Shown here piece after piece: positions 28,509 through 35,614 of a stretch of DNA of 64,000 nt; the first letter of the stretch is position 1; each line of letters starts with the position of its first letter. The position numbers were made by a program, and so were the translations under genes. Location: assembly GCF_030444335.1 (NCBI RefSeq), contig NZ_CP128595.1, positions 1,116,001 to 1,180,000 on the forward strand, read 5' to 3'. This stretch comes from Polaribacter huanghezhanensis (GTDB lineage Bacteria > Bacteroidota > Bacteroidia > Flavobacteriales > Flavobacteriaceae). The notes under the pieces are model-generated. The model was not told the DNA's origin, made no database searches, and worked only from the letters and a program-made list of their open reading frames with translations.

Positions 28509-30236
28509 ATGAATATTAAAAAAATAATACCCATATTAGAATGGTTACCAAACTATACAACTTCTAGGTTTAAAGGAGATTTTATAGCAGGAATTACTGT
28601 GGGAATTATTTTAATTCCGCAAGGAATTGCCTACGCGTTAATTGCTGGTTTACCGCCAATTTATGGGTTGTATGCCGCCTTGGTTCCGCAAACAATGTAT
28701 GCTGTTTTTGGCTCGTCTAGACAAGTGGCAATCGGCCCAGTTGCAATGGATTCGTTGATTGTTGCTGCTGGAGTTTCAACATTGGCTTTAACAGGTTCTG
28801 ATAGTTATATTGCAATCGCTATTTTATTAGCATTGGTCGTTGGCGCAATTCAATTTTTAATGGGCGTTTTTCGTTTAGGTTTTATTGTTAATTTTTTATC
28901 GAAACCCGTTATTACCGGATTTACATCTGCCGCCGCGCTAATTATTGGATTCAATCAATTTAGAAACTTATTTGGAGTCGATTTTGTACGCAGCAATCAA
29001 ATACAATATGTGATAAAAGATGTGTGGAATAATATTTCCACCTTAAACACACATACTACAATTTTAGGTTTTGTTGCCATCATCATTATACTATCACTTC
29101 GAAAAATAAACAAAAAAATTCCGAATGCGCTAATTGTTGTCATCTTCGGAATACTTTCAATTAAATATTTAGGAAAAAGTTTGTTTGATGTAGCAATTAT
29201 CAAAGAAGTTCCATCTGGTTTGCCATCATTTAGTATTCCTGAAATTGATTTTCAACAAATTAGAGAATTATTACCAATTGCTTTAACCTTAGTTTTAGTT
29301 GGGTTTTTAGAAACCATTTCTATCGGAAAATCTTTAGAAGCAAAACAAGACGAATATAGAATACGACCAAATCAAGAATTAATTGCTTTAGGATTAGGAA
29401 ATATGGCAGGTTCGTTATTTAAAGCATATCCAACAGCATCAAGTTTTTCGCGTTCGGCAATTAATCAAGAGTCTGGTGGAACAACCGGAATGGCAGCCTT
29501 AGTTTCCGTTGCAATGGTTGTAATTACCTTATTGTTTTTAACACCCATTTTTTATTTTTTACCTAAAACAGTGTTGGCAGCTATTATAATTGTTGCTGTT
29601 TTTGGTTTGGTAAAAGTAAAAGAAGGGATTCATTTATGGAAAGCAAATAAATTAGACTTCTCTTTATTACTAACAACGTTTTTAGCAACACTATTTTTAG
29701 GAATAGAATACGGAATTTTTGTCGGAGTTGGAATGTCAATAATCATTTTAATTTTTAGAACTTCTAAACCTTATATTGCAGTTTTAGGTGCCGTTCCAGA
29801 CTCAGATTTTTATAAAAATAGTGAACGATTTAAGAATGTAATTATCGAAGAAGATGTTTTAGTCATTCGATTTGACGCACAATTATTCTTTGCAAATGCG
29901 AGTTATTTTAGAGACAATTTAGACGATTTGGCAGAGAAAAAAGGCAAGGCATTAAAGTTGATTGTTATAGATGCTGAAAGTATCAATAGAATTGATAGCA
30001 CTGGAGTAGAAATGCTAATTGAACGCATTAATTTTTACAAGAAAAAAGGAATTACGGTTTATTTTGCAGGAGTAAAAGGCCCCGTTAGAGATACCTTGTT
30101 TAGAGCAGGAATCTTAAATAGTATAGACATCAATCACTTTTTTATGAACATTTTTACAGCAGTAAAGTTTTATAAAACGGGCGATAGAGAACATCAAATA
30201 AAATATGCTGAATATATTCATCATACCTATAAATAA
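28509..30236 (+). CDS. SulP family anion transporter with STAS domain
   Basis: This 575-residue SulP permease has the conserved start of the family (GDFIAGITVGIILIPQGIAY and GLPPIYGLYAALVPQ), ten or more membrane segments to about residue 430 and a C-terminal STAS domain (about 440-555) with the switch motif DAESINRIDSTGVEML. SulP proteins move sulfate, bicarbonate or related anions. Followed by sulfur genes within 15 bp, it may carry sulfate, sulfite or thiosulfate. The ATG at 28509 is chosen over a TTG nine bases earlier, because GGGAAAA lies just before it. Confidence 0.92.
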   Translation: MNIKKIIPILEWLPNYTTSRFKGDFIAGITVGIILIPQGIAYALIAGLPPIYGLYAALVPQTMYAVFGSSRQVAIGPVAMDSLIVAAGVSTLALTGSDSYIAIAILLALVVGAIQFLMGVFRLGFIVNFLSKPVITGFTSAAALIIGFNQFRNLFGVDFVRSNQIQYVIKDVWNNISTLNTHTTILGFVAIIIILSLRKINKKIPNALIVVIFGILSIKYLGKSLFDVAIIKEVPSGLPSFSIPEIDFQQIRELLPIALTLVLVGFLETISIGKSLEAKQDEYRIRPNQELIALGLGNMAGSLFKAYPTASSFSRSAINQESGGTTGMAALVSVAMVVITLLFLTPIFYFLPKTVLAAIIIVAVFGLVKVKEGIHLWKANKLDFSLLLTTFLATLFLGIEYGIFVGVGMSIIILIFRTSKPYIAVLGAVPDSDFYKNSERFKNVIIEEDVLVIRFDAQLFFANASYFRDNLDDLAEKKGKALKLIVIDAESINRIDSTGVEMLIERINFYKKKGITVYFAGVKGPVRDTLFRAGILNSIDINHFFMNIFTAVKFYKTGDREHQIKYAEYIHHTYK

Positions 30237-30251
30237 AGAAGAAAGTAAATT

Positions 30252-31664
30252 ATGAGAGTTGAACAAATTTACACAGGTTGTTTAGCGCAAGGTGCGTATT
30301 ATGTAGAAAGTAACGGAGAAGTTGCAATTATAGATCCCTTAAGAGAAGTATCTCCATATATGGAGAGAGCAGCAAAAGACAATGCAAAAATTAAATATAT
30401 TTTTGAAACACATTTTCATGCAGACTTTGTAAGCGGACATGTAACGCTTGCAAAAAATACAGGTGCAAAAATTGTATTTGGACCAAATGCAGAAACGAAT
30501 TACGAAGCTTATATAGCTAAAGATAATGAAGAATTTAAAATTGGTGATATCACCATTATCGCGCTTCATACTCCAGGGCACACTATGGAAAGTACGTCGT
30601 ATTTGTTAAGAGATAAAAACGGAAAAGATTATGCGTTGTTTAGTGGCGATACCTTATTTCTAGGGGATGTTGGAAGACCAGATTTAGCACAAAAAACAGG
30701 AACTTTAACAGAAGAAGATTTAGCAGGATTTCTGTTTGATAGTTTGCGTACTAAAATTATGCCTTTAGCAGATGAAGTGATTGTCTATCCAGCGCATGGA
30801 GCAGGTTCTGCTTGTGGTAAAAACTTGAGTAAAGAAACTGTTGGTACTATTGGCAATCAAAAAGAAACCAATTATGCGTTACGAGCTGATATGACCAAAG
30901 AAGAATTTGTAAAAGAAGTTACGGATGGATTATTGCCTCCGCCAGCGTATTTTCCTTTAAACGTAAAATTAAACAAAGAAGGGTATCAACATATTGATGA
31001 AATTATTACCAAAGGAACAACCGCACTTTCTGTTGAGGATTTTGAAAAAATTGCCAACGAAACGGATGCATTAATTTTAGATGTGCGTCATCAATCAGAA
31101 TTTATGAAAGGGTTTATTCCGCGTTCAATTTTTATCGGAATTGATGGTGGATTTGCACCTTGGGTTGGCGCCTTGATTAAAGATATTGAGCAACCTATTT
31201 TAATCGTTGCTCCAAAAGGAAGAGAAGAAGAAGTAATTATTCGTCTTTCTCGTGTTGGTTTTGACAATACATTAGGGTATTTAGACGGAAGTTTTTCTGC
31301 TTGGAAAAATGCAGGAAAAGAAGTTGATACATTAAAATCTGTTTCTGCCGAAATTTTAGAAAAAGAAATAAACGAAAATAATGTTTCGGTTTTTGATGTC
31401 CGTAAACCTGGAGAACATGCAAATGAACATATTTTAGACGTACCAAGTACGCCGTTAGATTACTTAAATAGTCATATTAATGAGTTTCCAACAGACAAAA
31501 ATTTTTATGTACATTGTGCAGGCGGTTATCGTTCTGTGATTGCTTCATCAATTTTAAAAGCGAGAGGAATGCATAATGTTATTGATGTCGCTGGCGGATA
31601 TAAAGCGATTAAAAAAACTGGAATTATACGGGCAGAAACTGTTTGTCCATCAACTTTAAAATAA
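30252..31664 (+). CDS. Metallo-beta-lactamase fold hydrolase with two rhodanese domains (persulfide dioxygenase-like)
   Basis: The 470-residue protein joins an ETHE1-like metallo-beta-lactamase domain (1-240) to two rhodanese domains (about 265-355 and 365-460). The metal site is in THFHADFVSGH near residue 54, TPGHTMES, GDTLFLGDVGRPDL and YPAHGAGSACG. The first rhodanese lacks a catalytic cysteine (LIVAPKGREEEV). The second has FYVHCAGGYRS near 421, an active-site-like loop. ETHE1 relatives oxidise glutathione or other persulfides to sulfite, and rhodaneses move sulfane sulfur. It lies in an apparent operon with the SulP gene and a rhodanese lipoprotein, suggesting reactive-sulfur handling. 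Confidence 0.92.
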   Translation: MRVEQIYTGCLAQGAYYVESNGEVAIIDPLREVSPYMERAAKDNAKIKYIFETHFHADFVSGHVTLAKNTGAKIVFGPNAETNYEAYIAKDNEEFKIGDITIIALHTPGHTMESTSYLLRDKNGKDYALFSGDTLFLGDVGRPDLAQKTGTLTEEDLAGFLFDSLRTKIMPLADEVIVYPAHGAGSACGKNLSKETVGTIGNQKETNYALRADMTKEEFVKEVTDGLLPPPAYFPLNVKLNKEGYQHIDEIITKGTTALSVEDFEKIANETDALILDVRHQSEFMKGFIPRSIFIGIDGGFAPWVGALIKDIEQPILIVAPKGREEEVIIRLSRVGFDNTLGYLDGSFSAWKNAGKEVDTLKSVSAEILEKEINENNVSVFDVRKPGEHANEHILDVPSTPLDYLNSHINEFPTDKNFYVHCAGGYRSVIASSILKARGMHNVIDVAGGYKAIKKTGIIRAETVCPSTLK

Positions 31665-31669
31665 AAAAA

Positions 31670-32062
31670 ATGAAAAAAATTATCGTAGTTTGTTTGTTCT
31701 TAGGATTTCTTTCTTGCAAAAGTCAAGAAAAAAAAGAAGCAATAGTTGTAGATGTAAACGTAGAAAAATTTCAACAACTTATTTCTGAAAAAGGAGTACA
31801 ATTAATTGATGTTAGAACTCCGGCAGAGTTTAATGATGGACATATAAAAAATGCCAAGTTGATTAATTATATGGCGGCAGATTTTAAAGAAAAAGCTTTT
31901 GAAGGATTAGATAAATCAAAACCAGTTTTAGTGTATTGTGCGTCTGGTGGTAGAAGTGCTAAATCCGCAAAAATATATAAAGAAGCAGGATTTACCAAAG
32001 TGTATAATCTTTTAGGAGGTTTTAGAGCTTGGTCTGCTAAAAAATTAGAAATAGAAAAATAA
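31670..32062 (+). CDS. Rhodanese-domain lipoprotein
   Basis: This short protein (130 residues) has a lipoprotein signal MKKIIVVCLFLGFLSCKSQ, with Cys lipidation at residue 16, and one rhodanese domain containing LIDVRTPAEFNDGHIKNA and the active-site loop VYCASGGRSAKSA. The catalytic Cys is present. It is probably periplasmic and transfers sulfane sulfur. The ATG at 31670 is used because it gives a clean signal; a start at 31643 would overlap the upstream gene. It lies 5 bp after the fusion gene. Confidence 0.92.
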   Translation: MKKIIVVCLFLGFLSCKSQEKKEAIVVDVNVEKFQQLISEKGVQLIDVRTPAEFNDGHIKNAKLINYMAADFKEKAFEGLDKSKPVLVYCASGGRSAKSAKIYKEAGFTKVYNLLGGFRAWSAKKLEIEK

Positions 32063-32095
32063 ATGCACACTAAATATTAACTTAAATTAAAAGAT

Positions 32096-32305
32096 ATGAC
32101 TAAAAATGTTGGAACTCTTGACAAGGTAATTAGAGTTGTTTTAGCTTTAATTGCTGCTTACTTTGCGTATAGCCAAGAATTTGAAATAGCTTGGGTTGCT
32201 TATGTTCTTTGGGCAGTTGCTATCGTTTTGTTGATTACTGCTTTAACAAGTAGATGTCCTTTATTTTCTATATTCGGAATTAATTCCTGTAAAGTTAAAA
32301 AGTAA
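32096..32305 (+). CDS. DUF2892 (YgaP transmembrane-like) small membrane protein
   Basis: A 69-residue protein with two hydrophobic segments (about 12-30 and 33-52) begins with NVGTLDKVIRVVLALIAAYF and has CPLFSIFGINSC near the end, the DUF2892 signature. In E. coli YgaP this domain is fused to a rhodanese; here the two are separate neighbours, 33 bp apart. The two cysteines near the C-terminus may carry sulfur. It closes the sulfur cassette. Confidence 0.9.
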   Translation: MTKNVGTLDKVIRVVLALIAAYFAYSQEFEIAWVAYVLWAVAIVLLITALTSRCPLFSIFGINSCKVKK

Positions 32306-32308
32306 AAG

Positions 32309-32336
32309 AAACCCGATGCTTTGCATCGGGTTTTTT
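32309..32336 (+). terminator. Terminator of the sulfur cassette
   Basis: ACCCGATGC/GCATCGGGT forms a stem with a short T loop followed by six T; the other strand can also serve the convergent TonB receptor gene. Confidence 0.9.
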
Positions 32337-32361
32337 GTTTCTTTTTCAATATAAATTCCCT

Positions 32362-34719
32362 CTAAAATTTTAATGTAACTCCAACTAAAAAATTGCGTGT
32401 TGCTTGCGGGTAATACCCTGCGCCATCTAAAGTTGTGGTTTTATTTGGCACAGACCAAGTATCATCATAGGTATAATAATAACCTCTATCTACATATTCT
32501 TTATTAAAGATATTGTTGATCAATCCCGTAAAAACAACTTCACTAAAAACACTTTTTGGTTTTAAAACATAAGTAAAGTTAATGTCTGAAGTAAAATAAC
32601 TTTTTAAGACGTCATTAGCTGAAACAGCGCTGTTTAAATTGCTCATAAATTGTTTGCCAACATATTTAGACAAGAACGAAAATTGTAGATTTTCTGTTGG
32701 AGAATACACCAATGCATTTCCAGCAATAATAGCAGGAGAAAACGAAATAGTTGTATTTCCTAAAGCGGTTAAATTGCCGTTTATTGAAGAAACAAAAGCA
32801 GCATTTTTATTATCGCTAAAAGCAATATTTGGTCTGATATTAAACTGATTAGATACTTTAATATCGGCATCAATTTCTAAACCTAAACGATAACTTTTTC
32901 CGCTTGTTGCTCTAACCGGAGCGCCAACGCCATCAATTGCTCCAGTTAATACCAATTGATTTTTATACAACATATAATACACGTTGGTATTTAAGGTAAT
33001 CGATTCGTCTTTTAAGCGCCAACCCAACTCGTAATCGTTTAAATTTTCTGGAGTTGTAATTCCATTTTCAAAATCGTTTCTATTGGGTTCTTTATTGGCA
33101 ACTGCAAAAGAAAAATACAGATGTTGATTTTCATTTAATTGATACGTCGCTCCAAATTTTGGATTGAAAAAACCAAAATTTTCATTTATTGCAATCGGAT
33201 TTCTATCCGATGTTAATCCATTGGTTTTAAAAGTGACATTTCTGTATTGTACATCGGCATAAAAACTGATGTGCTCACCAACTTTAAAAGTAGCCTTAGA
33301 AAACATGCTAAAATCATTTTTCTTAGAATTACTTTCGTAGTATTTATCTCTAATAGTTGCTGTTGCTGCAAATTGTTTTGCCCAAATTACTTCTCCGAAA
33401 TGCTTGTTTGAATAGTTGCTATAAGAAAATCCAGAGATAATTTCTAATCCTTCTTTTTTATAAGTAGCATTAAAATTAGCCACATAAAAGGTATTGTCTA
33501 ACCAACGACGAACAATCAAATCTGTTTTACCATTGTTTGTAGCAACCACTATATTTGCATAATCAGAAGGTTTTTTATCAGCTTTGTATTGCTCAAAATA
33601 ACCTTGACCTTTGGTAAAGTTCAATCCAATATTTGTAGACCAATTTTCAGTCAATTTCTCGTTCCAATGCAATTGATAATGATCTTGTTGGTAGTTGTCA
33701 ATCTCATTTTCGTACGTATACGGATTTTGTCTTCTGTTAGCGGCTAATTGTGCAGCATCAATTCCTGCCCAAGCTTGATAGGTTTTTTCTTTTCCGCCAA
33801 AAGTGATTGCTTTAATCAAGGTGTTTTCATCAATATAAGAAGCTTGTAAAAAGTACGATTTTAAATCTGTAAAAGCCCTATCAATATAACCATCAGAATA
33901 AATTTTTGACAAACGACCAGCAATTTCTATATGCTCATTTATTTTTCCTGTGCTAAATTTTACCGTATGTTTTTTAGTGTTGAAAGAACCAAAAGAATTT
34001 GAAATTTCTGCAAACGGTTTTTCTGATATCGCATCGGTTAAAATATTTAAACTTGCACCAAATGCCGCCGTTCCGTTTGTTGATGTTCCAACGCCACGCT
34101 GCAATTGCAAACTTTGTGTAGAAGAAGCGAAATCGCCCATATTTACCCAAAAAGTTCCTTGACTTTCAGCATCGTTATACGGAATTCCGTTAATGGTAAC
34201 ATTGACGCGTTCTGCGTTAGAACCACGCACATTAATGTAGGTATAACCAATTCCTGCGCCAGCATCCGAAGAGGTAACAACAGAAGGTAAATAGTTCAAT
34301 AAAATAGGAATGTCTTGTCCTAAATTACGTTTCTCGATTTCCTTTTTTGATAAATTGGAATGTGTTACGGGCGAGTTTGCTTTTACACGAACTGCAGCAA
34401 CCAACACCTCATCTAATACATTTTCTTCTGGTTGTAAATCAAAGTTTACAACCACATTTTGATTGCTAATTGTCACCGTTTTTGATGTTGATTTGTAGCC
34501 AATAAAACGGACTTCAATCTTGTAAGTTCCTTCAGGAATCTTCAATTGATACTTTCCATCAAAATCAGAGGAAGTTCCTTTATTTGCATTTTTGATAAAA
34601 ACAGTAGCGCTAACTAATGGCTCTTTGTTTTCATCGACAATTTTTCCAGAGATTATAAAACTCTGGGAGTTTACAAGCATGCTTGTAAACAAGAATAAAA
34701 AAAAGATGTTTTTTTTCAT
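32362..34719 (-). CDS. TonB-dependent receptor under a TPP riboswitch, likely thiamin or precursor uptake
   Basis: The 785-residue receptor has a signal peptide (about 1-18, SMLVNSQSF), a carboxypeptidase-regulatory repeat at 20-95 (KIVDENKEPLVSATVFIKN), a plug domain from about 105 (DEVLVAAVRV; YINVRGSNAERVNVTING; QRGVGTSTNGTAAFGASL) and a 22-strand-type barrel ending RNFLVGVTLKF. The Phe C-terminus is typical for outer-membrane barrels. A TPP riboswitch lies in its leader, and such receptors in Bacteroidota import thiamin or thiamin phosphates. Substrate is inferred from this regulation only. It is convergent with the sulfur cassette. Confidence 0.92.
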   Translation of the reverse strand: MKKNIFFLFLFTSMLVNSQSFIISGKIVDENKEPLVSATVFIKNANKGTSSDFDGKYQLKIPEGTYKIEVRFIGYKSTSKTVTISNQNVVVNFDLQPEENVLDEVLVAAVRVKANSPVTHSNLSKKEIEKRNLGQDIPILLNYLPSVVTSSDAGAGIGYTYINVRGSNAERVNVTINGIPYNDAESQGTFWVNMGDFASSTQSLQLQRGVGTSTNGTAAFGASLNILTDAISEKPFAEISNSFGSFNTKKHTVKFSTGKINEHIEIAGRLSKIYSDGYIDRAFTDLKSYFLQASYIDENTLIKAITFGGKEKTYQAWAGIDAAQLAANRRQNPYTYENEIDNYQQDHYQLHWNEKLTENWSTNIGLNFTKGQGYFEQYKADKKPSDYANIVVATNNGKTDLIVRRWLDNTFYVANFNATYKKEGLEIISGFSYSNYSNKHFGEVIWAKQFAATATIRDKYYESNSKKNDFSMFSKATFKVGEHISFYADVQYRNVTFKTNGLTSDRNPIAINENFGFFNPKFGATYQLNENQHLYFSFAVANKEPNRNDFENGITTPENLNDYELGWRLKDESITLNTNVYYMLYKNQLVLTGAIDGVGAPVRATSGKSYRLGLEIDADIKVSNQFNIRPNIAFSDNKNAAFVSSINGNLTALGNTTISFSPAIIAGNALVYSPTENLQFSFLSKYVGKQFMSNLNSAVSANDVLKSYFTSDINFTYVLKPKSVFSEVVFTGLINNIFNKEYVDRGYYYTYDDTWSVPNKTTTLDGAGYYPQATRNFLVGVTLKF

Positions 34720-34816
34720 TTTAAAAAAATTTAAAACGAATAAAAAGAGGTAATTATTCTTGTGATTAATAGTGAATAATTAATTTAGAACTTTCTAAAA
34801 ACATAGTTTTTAAATG

Positions 34817-34872
34817 TCTCCTCGAGCGGAGTCGAGAGGTAATTAGGTTCTCGACTCCGCTCGAACTGACAA
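34817..34872. repeat. Paired palindromic repeat in the riboswitch-receptor leader
   Basis: TCGAGCGGAGTCGAGA and its complement TCTCGACTCCGCTCGA lie 11 bp apart, and the right arm ends in CTGACA. The family recurs elsewhere in the window. It sits between the riboswitch aptamer and the receptor gene, where the expression platform would normally be. Confidence 0.85.
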
Positions 34873-34897
34873 CTATCGTTTGTTAGTGAAGTTCGAT

Positions 34898-34966
34898 TTT
34901 CCTAAACAGCATTACCTGTTCTAGGTTCAATGGGTATGATCTCAGCCTTGCAGCACCCCTTTATGA
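34898..34966 (-). promoter_or_regulatory. TPP riboswitch (THI element)
   Basis: Read on the minus strand, the conserved core is visible: AGGGGTGC, then GGCTGAGATCATACCC, then TGAACCTAGAACAGGTAAT and GCTGTTTAGGAA. These match the invariant blocks of the thiamin pyrophosphate aptamer (CUGAGA, ACCC, GAACCUG-like, and GG-UAAU-GC). It should repress the downstream TonB receptor when TPP is abundant. A clear terminator-type expression platform is not obvious downstream. Confidence 0.93.
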
Positions 34967-34974
34967 GAACATTG

Positions 34975-35009
34975 CAAAAGTAGATTAGATTTTTGAAATG
35001 TGAAACAAA
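34975..35009 (-). promoter_or_regulatory. Promoter of the riboswitch-TonB receptor transcript
   Basis: On the minus strand TTTG (35006-35009) and TACTTTTG (34975-34982) are 23 bp apart, so the transcript starts right at the aptamer. The gap 34720-35023 therefore holds a promoter, the riboswitch and a repeat; no gene is visible. Confidence 0.6.
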
Positions 35010-35023
35010 AAAAAGCAATTAAT

Positions 35024-35308
35024 TTAAAGTTCTTTTACCTCAGGTTTTTTATAAAATTTAGAAAAGGTATAAATTTTTTCAGGACCATTAACTAATTCAA
35101 TAAACTCCACTTCTAAAGCCTTACAAATGTCAATAAATTTATGAAGAGACATTCTACAATGTCCATTTTCTAATTTATGATAAGCATTTTGGCTTACGTT
35201 TAACATGCTTGCCATGTTATCTTGGGTCAACCCTTTTTTAAACCTGATGCTTTTTATTCTTTGTCTAATGTTTTTTAATTCTTCAGTAGTGCTGCTAGTA
35301 TTATCCAT
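35024..35308 (-). CDS. XRE-family helix-turn-helix regulator
   Basis: This 94-residue protein has a single Cro/C1-type DNA-binding domain at about residues 14-72: IRFKKGLTQDNMASMLNVS is helices 1-2 and QNAYHKLENGHCRMSL is the recognition region. It has no sensor domain, so it may respond through oligomerisation or a partner. It is divergent from the peptide-export cassette, and the shared gap is rich in inverted repeats, which makes it a candidate regulator of the cassette. This link is inferred from position. Confidence 0.9.
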   Translation of the reverse strand: MDNTSSTTEELKNIRQRIKSIRFKKGLTQDNMASMLNVSQNAYHKLENGHCRMSLHKFIDICKALEVEFIELVNGPEKIYTFSKFYKKPEVKEL

Positions 35309-35340
35309 AGCTGATAGTAAGTTACTTTACTTTTTCAGAG

Positions 35341-35370
35341 CAAAAGTACTTTTTTTTTTTTTGAAAACAA
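35341..35370 (-). promoter_or_regulatory. Promoter of the XRE regulator
   Basis: On the minus strand TTG (35368-35370) and TACTTTTG (35341-35348) are 19 bp apart, matching the flavobacterial TTG-N17-23-TAnnTTTG pattern. The inverted-repeat block begins directly next to the -33 element. Confidence 0.65.
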
Positions 35371-35461
35371 CTCACTGTTTTCCGTGATATTTATAGCAAA
35401 ATAGACTAACGGAAAACAGTGAGACATATTTGCTATAAACTATAGCTTATAGCTATAGTTT
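35371..35461. promoter_or_regulatory. Interleaved inverted repeats between regulator and cassette (candidate operator)
   Basis: Three inverted repeats are packed into 91 bp. Arm A is CTCACTGTTTTCCGT (35371-35385) with its exact complement at 35409-35423. Arm B is TTTATAGCAAA (35390-35400) with its complement at 35429-35439. The pairs interleave as A-B-A'-B'. A third perfect repeat, AAACTATAGCT/AGCTATAGTTT, spans 35437-35461 and ends 9 bp before the tandem -7 boxes. The block abuts the XRE promoter on one side and the cassette promoter on the other. The wider gene-free gap is 35309-35614. Confidence 0.7.
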
Positions 35462-35470
35462 CAAGAAAGA

Positions 35471-35486
35471 TATGTTTGTAGCTTTG
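35471..35486 (+). promoter_or_regulatory. Tandem -7 boxes ahead of the peptide-export cassette
   Basis: TATGTTTG and TAGCTTTG are directly adjacent, and both match TAnnTTTG. No clean TTTG lies at the -33 distance; instead the perfect 11-bp inverted repeat occupies that position, which would let a bound protein block or assist polymerase. Confidence 0.5.
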
Positions 35487-35512
35487 GTTAGATATCATAC
35501 CTAAACAAAAAA

Positions 35513-35532
35513 CCCAACATAAAAATGTTGGG
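35513..35532 (+). promoter_or_regulatory. Leader hairpin without T run
   Basis: CCCAACAT-AAAA-ATGTTGGG is a perfect 8-bp stem with a 4-nt loop in the leader of the fusion gene. It is followed by AAAG, so it is not a normal terminator. Confidence 0.6.
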
Positions 35533-35541
35533 AAAGAACAA

Positions 35542-35573
35542 ATTCTCTCGCGAAGAATAGACAATGAATGTCA
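35542..35573 (+). promoter_or_regulatory. Leader element copy 1 (short form)
   Basis: ATTCTCTCGCGAAGAATAG is shared with the two precursor-gene leaders. Here it is followed by GACA-ATGAA-TGTC, so the second stem is kept with a different loop, but the third pairing of the full form is absent. It lies 42 bp before the ATG of the fusion gene. Confidence 0.7.
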
Positions 35574-35614
35574 TTTTTGTTCGCAGCAAAAATAGTAAAT
35601 TATACCTAAAATAA

